This document shows, one piece after another, positions 1 to 6,295 of a DNA stretch of 9,195 bases. The notes beneath the pieces are model-generated. The model made no database searches, was not told where the DNA came from, and saw only the letters and a program-made list of their open reading frames with translations. A program made the translations under genes and the position numbers. Numbering within the stretch: the first letter of the stretch is position 1; every line of letters starts with the position of its first letter. The stretch lies in contig DRJJ01000214.1 in NCBI GenBank assembly GCA_011052255.1, forward strand, positions 1 through 9,195, read 5' to 3'. The DNA comes from Gammaproteobacteria bacterium. GTDB taxonomy: Bacteria; Pseudomonadota; Gammaproteobacteria; DRJJ01.

Positions 1-278
1 ACCGCGTCCAGCTCCTCTTGCAGCATGCTTTTTAGCTTGGCCCGGCAATTGAATACCATGCATTCTTCACTATGGATACAGCTGAGGCGAAGGTAGCGGA
101 TCTGGTCATCTTCTACATCCAGTAAGGAAACCAGAGCAATCTCCTGTCTCTCGCGATCCGTGGTGGCCTGTTCCAGTAGCAAAAGTGTGCTGACGCCTTC
201 AATAAAACGCTTTCTGGCAAAATAGGCAATATTATCAAAATCGTAGTTGCCCATACATCCTGGGTTGTGGCAAGACAT
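1..278 (-). CDS. Cys/His-containing hypothetical protein, C-terminus off the left edge
   Basis: The reading frame is open for 92 codons from an ATG to the window edge, so the C-terminus is missing. I do not recognise the family. The protein begins MSCHNPGCMGNYDF and then looks largely alpha-helical and soluble. Cys and His residues fall in two groups: C3, H4 and C8 at the very N-terminus, and C67, H69, C73 and C78 further on. This spacing could suit a metal or Fe-S site, but that is inference. No signal peptide or membrane segment is visible. The start is supported by an AGAGG ribosome binding site (positions 287-291 on the complement) 8 bases upstream; a second in-frame ATG at codon 9 would lose the first Cys pair. 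The gene is transcribed away from the DUF1499 gene. Confidence is high that it is coding, low on function. Confidence 0.7.
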   Translation of the reverse strand, partial: MSCHNPGCMGNYDFDNIAYFARKRFIEGVSTLLLLEQATTDRERQEIALVSLLDVEDDQIRYLRLSCIHSEECMVFNCRAKLKSMLQEELDA

Positions 279-311
279 CCTTAAAACCTCTGTTTCTAAA
301 AAAGTTTAGGC

Positions 312-333
312 CTATAACCATATCTATAACCAT
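312..333. repeat. Tandem 10-mer CTATAACCAT x2
   Basis: CTATAACCAT occurs at 312-321 and again at 324-333, separated by AT, giving a 12-bp period. It lies between the two divergent genes and overlaps the candidate -10 of the minus-strand gene. It might be a pair of binding half-sites; nothing else in the window carries it. Confidence 0.45.
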
Positions 334-356
334 AAAAATATCCCGTTTTAATTCAA
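329..356 (-). promoter_or_regulatory. Candidate sigma70-type promoter for the left minus-strand gene
   Basis: On the complement, TTGAAT (351-356) and TATGGT (329-334) are separated by 16 bases, each a 4/6 match or near it to the -35 and -10 consensus. It lies about 50 bases before the start codon of the Cys/His protein. The -10 element overlaps the second copy of a tandem 10-mer, which would suit repression, but this is a consensus match only. Confidence 0.3.
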
Positions 357-362
357 AATGCC

Positions 363-390
363 TTGACATGCGTCACAATACCGTCATATT
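363..390 (+). promoter_or_regulatory. Candidate sigma70-type promoter for the DUF1499-thioredoxin pair
   Basis: A perfect TTGACA (363-368) is followed after 16 bases by CATATT (385-390, 4/6 to TATAAT). Transcription would start near 397 and give a leader of about 220 bases before the DUF1499 start codon. No better -35/-10 pair was seen closer to the gene. It is divergent to the candidate promoter of the left gene. Confidence 0.4.
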
Positions 391-429
391 TAGCAAGGAT
401 ATAGCCGTAATACGCAACTTTGTATAAAA

Positions 430-480
430 GCTCGTTGAGCGGCGGCCGAAGGGTCTGATAGCTGTTTTTCGTTGCGGCTC
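430..480 (+). promoter_or_regulatory. Structured leader with two mutually exclusive hairpins
   Basis: GCTC (430-433) can pair with GAGC (437-440) across a 3-base loop. The same GAGC starts a longer arm, 437-443, that can instead pair with GCGGCTC (474-480) in 6 of 7 positions, with an inner CGAA (447-450) to TTCG (468-471) pairing. The two folds compete for 437-440. No U-run follows, so it is not a simple intrinsic terminator. No known riboswitch core was recognised. The rest of the 337-base gene-free stretch (279-615) shows no convincing small gene. Confidence 0.3.
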
Positions 481-615
481 CTACAATACCTGTATGACTA
501 AGTTAGAGATTAACAATGCCCGGAACTCCTGTGCCTGATCTCCATCAGATATAGTATGGCAATAGTAAGCTGATCATTTAACCCTGACCCATTAGCAAGG
601 AACTCCTGAATAGTC

Positions 616-1368
616 ATGGACAGTCAAAGCATAAAGAAGCCAGTCTACAAACCAGCTGTAATAGGTTTTGGGCTGATTATCGTAGCCATCCTTGCAGCAA
701 TGTCAGGCCCGTTGGGCAATCGTCTCGACTGGTGGGGTTTCGAGGCAGCAGTCAATATCGCAAAGTGGGCCGCTTACGCTGGTCTTTTTGCTTCTATCCT
801 TAGTCTGTCAGGACTGATAGCCGCTAGACCAGGGGGAAAACGCCGGGGGTTTATCTATAGCATAATGGGACTACTCATTATCGCGCCTACCCTCATGTAC
901 CTGCAATCGTGGAAAGAGGCTAAACAGACCCTGCCACCTATTCAGGATATTAGTACCGACATTGAAAACCCGCCTTCATTCTGGTATGCACCCAACACTC
1001 GGGTATATGGTGGATTTGAGGCAATTAGCTGGCAGGAAGAGGCCTACCCGGATATTCAACCGTTAATCTTGTCTGTTTCGGCTAATAAGGCCTATGACCT
1101 TGTCCTTGAACTCATCAGCAAAAGAGGCTGGAGACTTTGGGAGCCTAACCGTGATGATATGCATATAGAAGCGACAGAAACGACATTCTGGTTTGGATAT
1201 AAAGACGATGTGGTCATTCATATCACCGAAATTAACGGCAAAAAAAGCCGGATAGATATGCGATCAGCCTCTCGTTACGGTACGGGTGGCGATGGAGGAA
1301 CCAACGCAAACCGGATTCGTTCACTGTTCAGTGATCTTGAAAAACAATCAGAAAAACTGGATAAATAA
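616..1368 (+). CDS. DUF1499 family membrane protein
   Basis: This 250-residue protein has three predicted membrane segments (about residues 14-30, 50-70 and 78-96) followed by a soluble DUF1499 domain (about 105-245). Family hallmarks visible are PPIQDISTD (107-115), a following ENPP, an AYPDIQP block, an EATETTFWFGYKDDVV block and a C-terminal stretch of Arg/Asn residues (RIDMRSASRYG, NANRIRSLF). The biochemical role of DUF1499 is not established. The start is the only plausible one because an in-frame TGA lies at 607-609; AAGGA at 597-601 is rather far upstream (14 bases), so initiation may be modest. The thioredoxin-like gene begins one base after its stop, implying co-transcription and coupled translation. 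The pairing hints at an envelope role, but no substrate can be named. Confidence 0.88.
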   Translation: MDSQSIKKPVYKPAVIGFGLIIVAILAAMSGPLGNRLDWWGFEAAVNIAKWAAYAGLFASILSLSGLIAARPGGKRRGFIYSIMGLLIIAPTLMYLQSWKEAKQTLPPIQDISTDIENPPSFWYAPNTRVYGGFEAISWQEEAYPDIQPLILSVSANKAYDLVLELISKRGWRLWEPNRDDMHIEATETTFWFGYKDDVVIHITEINGKKSRIDMRSASRYGTGGDGGTNANRIRSLFSDLEKQSEKLDK

Positions 1369-1369
1369 T

Positions 1370-1852
1370 ATGATGAAGCCCAGGATCATCGCCGTATCAA
1401 TATTATTCATTATAGCTATCAGCATTAATGCACATGCAGCCCTTAAGGCTGGTACCCAGGCTCCTCCTTTTACCTTGAAAAGCCTCGATGGCAAACAGGT
1501 CTCATTAAAAAATCTGCGCGCCAAAGGCCCCGTCATGCTGGTTTTCTGGACTACAGAATGTGTCTATTGCTTCATGCACATCGGCGAGCTTAATGAACTG
1601 CAGGAAAAGTATCGGGACAAGGGATTCACCATAGCTGCAATCAATTTTGCCGGTGAACATGAGCAGGAGGTACGCGAATACGTATCCGACAACGGTCTGA
1701 AATACCTGATGCTGACTGATCGCCTGAAAAATATAGACGTAGCGCAGGCCTACAAGGTCATTGGCACCCCTACCATCGTTTTGATAGCACCGGATGGCAA
1801 GATCCTGACATACGGTTATAGCATTCCTGATCTAACCAGATGGATCAAATAA
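1370..1852 (+). CDS. TlpA/ResA-like periplasmic thioredoxin-family protein
   Basis: This 160-residue protein has a signal peptide or N-terminal anchor (residues 1-23, ending NAHA) and a redoxin/TlpA fold. The region AGTQAPPFTLKSLDG (27-41) is the usual N-terminal strand motif. The redox site is C64-V-Y-C67 after FWTTE, and the cis-proline is P134 in GTPT. Such proteins reduce or exchange disulfides in the periplasm, often for cytochrome c maturation or other envelope thiols; the partner here is unknown. The frame stays open further upstream, but the ATG at 1370 is chosen because it directly precedes the signal peptide and sits one base after the DUF1499 stop. A second ATG follows at 1373. There is no strong ribosome binding site, consistent with coupling. 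The site lacks the Trp immediately before the first Cys seen in classic WCxxC, having Glu instead. Confidence 0.85.
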   Translation: MMKPRIIAVSILFIIAISINAHAALKAGTQAPPFTLKSLDGKQVSLKNLRAKGPVMLVFWTTECVYCFMHIGELNELQEKYRDKGFTIAAINFAGEHEQEVREYVSDNGLKYLMLTDRLKNIDVAQAYKVIGTPTIVLIAPDGKILTYGYSIPDLTRWIK

Positions 1853-1860
1853 GGTATACG

Positions 1861-2217
1861 CTACAGTATTCCGATCAGGTCGCCAAACCCCCATATCAAG
1901 GTACCCAGCACCAGCATCAATAAACCGGACTTCTCATTCATCCACGTATGTTCAATATCATCATGGATAAATTCATATTTCGATTCCTTCGCCCAGTCGC
2001 GCTGAATTTGCGAGGCTCGTCGGTGCTGCAAATGGTTAAGATTATGCATATGCACAAAAATATGGTGTGAAGTAAGAATAATACCGTAAACCACAATCAG
2101 TGAGCCTGATCGTGAAAACCAGTTCCAGTCATCCAGATCGATACTTAAAACCACACCCACTGCCAGCGTCACCAGAGCAGCCATATAGGCCTTGATAGTG
2201 TATCGAACGGACTTCAC
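1861..2217 (-). CDS. Small His-rich membrane protein, unknown function
   Basis: The frame encodes 118 residues with likely membrane segments at about 10-26, 38-53 and 98-116 and a charged soluble loop between the last two. The end of the second segment and the start of the loop carry a dense histidine group: H51, H52, H56, H58, H62 and H65. This could bind a metal or heme, but I do not recognise a family. The start is a GTG at 2217, the first possible one after an in-frame stop. An ATG at codon 12 (2184) has a better-placed AAGG 5 bases upstream and could be the real start, though it would shorten the first membrane segment's basic flank. It lies 31 bases downstream of the GFA gene on the same strand, so co-transcription is likely. 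Its stop is 8 bases from the thioredoxin stop. Confidence 0.6.
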   Translation of the reverse strand: MKSVRYTIKAYMAALVTLAVGVVLSIDLDDWNWFSRSGSLIVVYGIILTSHHIFVHMHNLNHLQHRRASQIQRDWAKESKYEFIHDDIEHTWMNEKSGLLMLVLGTLIWGFGDLIGIL

Positions 2218-2248
2218 TTGAAATCAGAACTCATATATCATCGATATG

Positions 2249-2671
2249 TCAGCTTTTATCAGGATATTCATCAAATACAGGCAGACCACCTGCACCACAC
2301 GACCAGTCCGCACGGGAAGCCCAGAATATCCTCGCGCCAGGTGCAATCGGAGACTCGCTGTCCATCGACCCCGCACCCACTAATACACCCTCCAGCTCCC
2401 TTACTACCCTGGGCATAGGGCTACCGCATTGCTTGCAAAACAAATTATAGAAACGTTCAGCCTCAGGTACTTTATAGCGCTGCAGCATATCTTCACCTTT
2501 TATCCAGGTAAGTGCCGACATGGGCTGTACAAAAAGATTAGAGGCATGCCCGGTACCTGTTAACTTGCGACAACGCTGGCAGTGACAATGATAAAAACGT
2601 ACAGCATCACCTTTAACCTGATATTCGACCGCTCCACACAAACAACTTCCCTTTACCACTGTATCTGACAT
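2249..2671 (-). CDS. GFA family zinc-binding protein (formaldehyde-activating-enzyme-like)
   Basis: This 140-residue protein shows the GFA/CENP-V fold pattern: SCLCGAVEYQV (C10, C12), HCHCQRCRK (C29, C31, C34) and FCKQCGSP (C79, C82). These cysteines are the zinc ligands of the family, whose founding member catalyses or promotes addition of glutathione to formaldehyde. Most small bacterial members have no proven substrate, so the formaldehyde role is not assured. Length is typical for a single-domain member. The start is firm: a perfect AAGGAG (complement of 2679-2684) lies 7 bases before the ATG. It is the first gene of a likely two-gene minus-strand unit with the small His-rich membrane protein and is divergent from the lipid-transport operon, sharing its upstream region. 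Confidence 0.85.
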   Translation of the reverse strand: MSDTVVKGSCLCGAVEYQVKGDAVRFYHCHCQRCRKLTGTGHASNLFVQPMSALTWIKGEDMLQRYKVPEAERFYNLFCKQCGSPMPRVVRELEGVLVGAGSMDSESPIAPGARIFWASRADWSCGAGGLPVFDEYPDKS

Positions 2672-2694
2672 CTTAGCTCTCCTTAAACCAGTAC

Positions 2695-2709
2695 CTGGAA
2701 TAATTCCAG
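2695..2709. promoter_or_regulatory. Perfect 15-bp palindrome, candidate operator
   Basis: CTGGAAT-A-ATTCCAG has 7-bp perfect arms around one base. It sits 23 to 38 bases upstream of the GFA start codon, just upstream of its ribosome binding site, in the shared divergent region. TATAGT-like -10 sequences for the minus strand lie slightly further out (complement of 2723-2728). The layout suits a dimeric repressor site; the regulator is not in the window. Confidence 0.45.
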
Positions 2710-2770
2710 ACGCGCGCTACCCACTATACTTAATTACTATATAGACAATAAGTCTGATACAGTAAAAATC

Positions 2771-2822
2771 ACTACACGGAGTTAGCTGACCACAGGAAGA
2801 TAAATTCCCGTCAGAGTGTAGT
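2771..2822. repeat. Nested inverted repeat in the divergent intergenic region
   Basis: Three pairs of arms are nested: ACTACAC (2771-2777) with GTGTAGT (2816-2822), CTGAC (2786-2790) with GTCAG (2810-2814), and GGAA (2795-2798) with TTCC (2805-2808). Unpaired bases are mostly on the left side. There is no T-run after it, so it is unlikely to be a terminator. It lies just upstream of the candidate -10 of the lipid-transport operon. Confidence 0.4.
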
Positions 2823-2840
2823 ATTTAGATAAAAATATCA

Positions 2841-2846
2841 TATACT
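2841..2846 (+). promoter_or_regulatory. Candidate -10 element for the lipid-transport operon
   Basis: TATACT matches TATAAT in 5 of 6 positions and lies 40 bases before the first start codon in an AT-rich stretch. No good -35 hexamer is found 16-18 bases upstream, so activator help or another promoter is possible. The first gene also has no clear ribosome binding site, so a short leader is plausible. Confidence 0.3.
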
Positions 2847-2886
2847 TATAGTTCAACTACCTGTTTGGCTACAGTAATTTCTGTCA

Positions 2887-4032
2887 ATGAAAGAAAATAA
2901 TAAAAAGGCTAAGGTTGATTTAGTCAGTAAAGCTGATCATTCCTTACTCACCTGCACAGGTGAGTGGTCTTTACATAGTATTACTGATGCTGCAAAAAAA
3001 TTAAAAACTGCAATACGCCAGGTCCCGGATCAATCAAGAATAATTCTGGACATATCATCCGTGTCAGAACTGGACAGTGCCGGAACTATCCTGCTTTTGC
3101 AATTTATTAACGCAGCTGAGCGCAGCATGAATGAAATTGATATTGTTGGCGCAAACAAAAAACATCAGATAATGTTCAAGATGTATAAGGACCAGATACA
3201 CGACAAGCCAACTAAAAAACGTATAGACAATATATTAACCCGGTTACTTATCAAAACCGGTAAGACAACTCTGTCTTCACTCAATGAGGTAATTTTGTTT
3301 GTCGCTTTTCTGGGTGAAAGCGTTACAGCTTTGCTGTTTTATATTCGCCACCCCTCCTCTATCCGTTTTGGCGCTATCGCAAAAAACATTGAAGAAGCAG
3401 GCATCAGGGCCTTGCCTATCGTCGCACTTACATCGTTTTTGATTGGCGTTGTTATTGCTTATCAAAGCGCTGTCCAGCTGGAAAAGTTTGGTGCCAATAT
3501 CTTTATTGTAGATATGATTGGCATCTCGGTTACCCGCGAGCTAGCTCCCCTTATAACTGCCATCGTCGTAGCAGGACGTAGCGGTTCCTCCTACACAGCA
3601 CAAATTGGCGTAATGAAATTAACTGAAGAAATCGATGCAATGAAGACTATGGGCTTCAATCCATTCAGATTTCTGGTGTTACCAAGAATGATTGCATTAA
3701 TGATAGCGATGCCACTTATGATCTTTCTTGCCGATATCATGGGTATTGCAGGTGGGATGCTAATATCCAAACTACAATTAAACCTGTCTTTTTCAGAATT
3801 TATACAACGGCTGCAAAACGTCGTAGACACAAAACATTTATGGGTAGGCCTGATCAAAGGCCCTGTCTTTGCCTGGCTAATTGCTACAGTAGGATGTTTC
3901 AGAGGATTTCAGGTCTCTTACAATACTGAAAGCATTGGTCGCTACACAACCATCAGTGTTGTTAACGCCATTTTTCTGGTAATTGCCAGTGATGCAATAT
4001 TTTCAATTATCTTTACGGAGCTGGGTATTTGA
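2887..4032 (+). CDS. mlaE: STAS-MlaE fusion, permease of an MCE-type lipid ABC transporter
   Basis: This 381-residue protein joins an N-terminal STAS domain (about residues 10-105) to an MlaE/YrbE permease domain (about 130-381). The STAS part has the expected DISSVSELDSAGT pattern with Ser64 in the LDSAG loop, equivalent to the regulatory loop of MlaB/SpoIIAA-type domains. The permease part carries the family signature RELAPLITAIVVAGRSGSS and the coupling-helix motif KLTEEIDAMKTMG, followed by several hydrophobic helices. In E. coli the two parts are separate proteins, MlaB and MlaE; the fused form is a known alternative. It should sit in the inner membrane as a dimer bound to MlaF and MlaD and move phospholipid or similar lipids. 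The ATG start has no obvious ribosome binding site, but no alternative fits the STAS domain. It overlaps the ATPase gene by 4 bases. Confidence 0.93.
   Translation: MKENNKKAKVDLVSKADHSLLTCTGEWSLHSITDAAKKLKTAIRQVPDQSRIILDISSVSELDSAGTILLLQFINAAERSMNEIDIVGANKKHQIMFKMYKDQIHDKPTKKRIDNILTRLLIKTGKTTLSSLNEVILFVAFLGESVTALLFYIRHPSSIRFGAIAKNIEEAGIRALPIVALTSFLIGVVIAYQSAVQLEKFGANIFIVDMIGISVTRELAPLITAIVVAGRSGSSYTAQIGVMKLTEEIDAMKTMGFNPFRFLVLPRMIALMIAMPLMIFLADIMGIAGGMLISKLQLNLSFSEFIQRLQNVVDTKHLWVGLIKGPVFAWLIATVGCFRGFQVSYNTESIGRYTTISVVNAIFLVIASDAIFSIIFTELGI
4017..4031 (+). promoter_or_regulatory. Ribosome binding site and TTG start of the ATPase gene
   Basis: GGAG (4017-4020) is followed after 8 bases by TTG (4029-4031), which overlaps the TGA of the permease gene as TTGA. 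The next in-frame ATG (4050) has no ribosome binding site in front of it, so the TTG start with translational coupling is preferred. Confidence 0.6.
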
Positions 4033-4802
4033 CAAAAATAGTAGTCAAAATGGAGAATATCGTGACGAGGTTTGGCGAAAATCTTGTACATGACGATGTG
4101 AGCCTTTCAGTACGTGAAGGTGAAATATACGGATTACTGGGTGGCAGCGGTTCCGGTAAATCTACCTTGCTCAGAGAAATGATTATGCTACTCAAGCCAG
4201 ATAGTGGTAGCGTTACTGTACTGGATACAGATGTGCTGAACTTAAGTGCACGGGAGGCTGAAACAATAAGAATCAAGTGGGGCGTATTATTCCAGTCCGG
4301 TGCGCTTTATACTTCACTGACTATCGCAGAAAATATTGGTATCGGTCTAAAAGAATACACCGACATACCCGTAGAACTTCGTGATGATATTGTAAGAGCA
4401 AAAATCAGCATGGTAGGGTTACCGGAATACGCTGCGGGATTATATCCGTCAGAACTAAGTGGCGGAATGGTCAAGCGTGCGTCGCTGGCCAGGGCTTTGG
4501 CAATGGACCCCAGCATCCTGTTTCTGGATGAACCCACATCGGGACTTGACCCGGTAGGTGCCGAGGCATTTGACAAGCTCATTCTGGCCTTAAGAGATAG
4601 TTTAGGATTTACTGTGGTTATGGTAACCCATGATCTTGATTCTATCTGGACAATAGTTGATCGATTTTGTGTTTTAGGTGACAGGAAAGTAATTGCAGAA
4701 GGAATACTGGATGATGTTATGCAAATAGATCACCCTGTGATTCACAACTTCTTCAAAGGCAACAGAGGCGCTATACGAAGCAAGGCTCAGTATGGAAAGT
4801 AG
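4029..4802 (+). CDS. mlaF: MlaF-type ATPase of the lipid ABC transporter
   Basis: This 257-residue ABC ATPase has all expected motifs: Walker A GGSGSGKST (38-46), Q-loop LFQSG (Q89), signature LSGGM (143-147) followed by KRASLARAL, Walker B ILFLDEP (163-169) with catalytic E168, D-loop SGLDP and H-loop H201 in VTHD. The LSGGM signature and length are typical of the MlaF/Ttg2A group. It powers lipid movement by the MlaE permease at the inner membrane and would be cytoplasmic. The TTG start fits a 4-base overlap with the permease gene; a start at the ATG of codon 8 would remove only the first beta strand residues. Its 3' end overlaps the MlaD gene by 11 bases. The tight overlaps argue for stoichiometric, coupled production. 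Confidence 0.94.
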   Translation: MTKIVVKMENIVTRFGENLVHDDVSLSVREGEIYGLLGGSGSGKSTLLREMIMLLKPDSGSVTVLDTDVLNLSAREAETIRIKWGVLFQSGALYTSLTIAENIGIGLKEYTDIPVELRDDIVRAKISMVGLPEYAAGLYPSELSGGMVKRASLARALAMDPSILFLDEPTSGLDPVGAEAFDKLILALRDSLGFTVVMVTHDLDSIWTIVDRFCVLGDRKVIAEGILDDVMQIDHPVIHNFFKGNRGAIRSKAQYGK

Positions 4803-5670
4803 AATAAATTACATCATTACGGGTGCTTTTGTGGTTGTGTTTACCACAGGCCTGATCGTGTTTGCGTTCTGGCTGGGTAAATACAGCGATCAGGGTGAGT
4901 ATCTATACTACAAGGCGCACATGAAAGAGTCCGTGTCAGGATTAAGTAATGATGCCTCAGTCAAATACAGGGGTGTTAACGTCGGCACAGTTGAGAGCAT
5001 AAAAATCAACCCACGCAATAGTGAAGAAATAAACCTGATTCTGAAAATAAAAAAAGACACACCGATCAAGCAGGATATGAAAGTGATGCTGAAGTTCTAT
5101 GGCCTTACCGGACTGGCCTTTATTGAAATAGAAGGAGGAAGTAATAGCTCGCCTCTTATTGAACATAAGAAAGGTGTTATTCCGACTATTGAATATTCGC
5201 CATCTATCTACTCGAACTTCACCCAGTCACTAACGAAAATAGCCGGAAAGCTGTCAATTATACTGGATAATCTGGATGTTCTGCTTAACAAGAAAAATGC
5301 AGATAATATCAGCCAGACCCTGAGTAACTTCAATGACTTGAGTCAAGACATAAAAAGCTATCAGTCAGAAATTCGCAAACTGGTAGAGAACGGTGTCGTA
5401 ATGGAAAACAAGATAATTGCAACATCCAAAAAGGTTGCGGATGCCTCTGACAAAATGAAAAATCTGCTCACACGTGTAGACAATAGTCTTCAACAGGGTG
5501 ACTATAACTTAAAAGAACTGAGTACGCACACCTTTGAGCAGATCGATGAGCTAATGTATAACCTTAACGTTCTGACAAAAGAAATTCAGGAAACAGTATC
5601 ATCCATTAAACGCAGCCCGAGTGATTTATTATTCAAACGCGCAAACCCGAAAACCGGACCAGGAGAATAA
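4792..5670 (+). CDS. mlaD: MlaD-type MCE-domain lipid-binding protein with long helical tail
   Basis: This 292-residue protein has one N-terminal membrane anchor (about 8-29), a single MCE domain (about 37-116) and a long, Asn/Lys/Ser-rich, mostly helical C-terminal region (about 130-275). The MCE domain shows SGLSNDASVKYRGVNVGTV and the YGLTGLAFIEIEGG pore-loop/strand region typical of the family. MCE domains form hexameric rings with a central lipid channel in the periplasm. E. coli MlaD is about 183 residues, so this tail is some 100 residues longer and may build a helical tube, as in PqiB, reaching toward the outer membrane; that is inference. The ATG is preceded by AAGG (4782-4785) with a 6-base spacer. 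It overlaps the ATPase gene and ends 6 bases before the lipoprotein gene. Confidence 0.92.
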   Translation: MESRINYIITGAFVVVFTTGLIVFAFWLGKYSDQGEYLYYKAHMKESVSGLSNDASVKYRGVNVGTVESIKINPRNSEEINLILKIKKDTPIKQDMKVMLKFYGLTGLAFIEIEGGSNSSPLIEHKKGVIPTIEYSPSIYSNFTQSLTKIAGKLSIILDNLDVLLNKKNADNISQTLSNFNDLSQDIKSYQSEIRKLVENGVVMENKIIATSKKVADASDKMKNLLTRVDNSLQQGDYNLKELSTHTFEQIDELMYNLNVLTKEIQETVSSIKRSPSDLLFKRANPKTGPGE

Positions 5671-5676
5671 CTGCTC

Positions 5677-6291
5677 ATGATGCGCAAGCCCTTTCAGATA
5701 ATTGTTGCAACCGTGTCTATACTCCTGACTGGCTGTGCCGGACAGACGATGCCGGAAATTACATCATATGCTGTTGCCATGTATGGTATGAATGACACAA
5801 CTGCCAATACAGAACCAGCCTTTTCAAAAATATTGAAAGTTTCAATCCCCGAAAGCTCATCAGCCATCATGAGCAGAGATATCCTCTACCAGGGGGAAGA
5901 TTACGCCCTTAATGCCTATGCCTACAGTCGCTGGAGTGATACACCGAACCAGATGCTTGAGAGCCTGTTTATATCCTCGATCAGAAAAAGTAATGTGTTC
6001 TCATCTGTATTACCCGTTTCTTCGAGAGGTAGAGGTGACTACATACTGGAAAGCACACTGTATGAATTTCAGCAGCAGATAAAACCCGGCAACAAGTCGG
6101 AAGCCAAAATAAAAATCCTGTTTGATCTCATAAACAAGAAAAATGGTGCTGTAGTCGCGTCAAAGGAAATATCAGCCAGTGAACCTGCTGTTTCTGTCGA
6201 CGTAAAAGGGGGTGTCGGTGCACTAAACAAGGCCTCTATCACACTCGCTGGTAAGCTGAATGAATGGTTGCACTCATTAAATATCCAATAA
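5677..6291 (+). CDS. PqiC-like ABC-transport auxiliary lipoprotein
   Basis: This 204-residue protein starts with a lipoprotein signal: basic MMRK, a hydrophobic core and lipobox L17-T18-G19-C20. Cys20 would be lipidated; Ala follows, not Asp, so outer-membrane sorting is expected. The mature part matches the ABC_trans_aux (DUF330, PqiC) pattern, with LKVSIPESSSAIMSRDI near the start, YSRWSDTPNQML around residues 83-94, and an ESTLYEFQQQ strand near the middle. Such lipoproteins accompany MCE transporters and are thought to anchor the distal end of the MCE tube at the outer membrane. The first of two adjacent ATGs is used: AGGAG (5661-5665) lies 11 bases before it. The next gene starts 4 bases after its stop. 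Confidence 0.85.
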   Translation: MMRKPFQIIVATVSILLTGCAGQTMPEITSYAVAMYGMNDTTANTEPAFSKILKVSIPESSSAIMSRDILYQGEDYALNAYAYSRWSDTPNQMLESLFISSIRKSNVFSSVLPVSSRGRGDYILESTLYEFQQQIKPGNKSEAKIKILFDLINKKNGAVVASKEISASEPAVSVDVKGGVGALNKASITLAGKLNEWLHSLNIQ

Positions 6292-6295
6292 GGTA

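Noticed and set aside
516..554. 12-codon frame MPGTPVPDLHQI in the leader before the DUF1499 gene
   Set aside because: It has only a weak upstream purine stretch and no feature typical of a leader peptide, such as a codon run; chance is likely.
1853..1860. GTATAC and flanking bases as a bidirectional terminator between convergent genes
   Set aside because: Only a 6-base palindrome is present, with no extended stem or T-run.
2218..2418. Plus-strand frame of 66 codons opposite the GFA gene
   Set aside because: It overlaps the well-supported GFA gene on the other strand; the low-complexity Pro/His-rich product looks like an antisense artefact.
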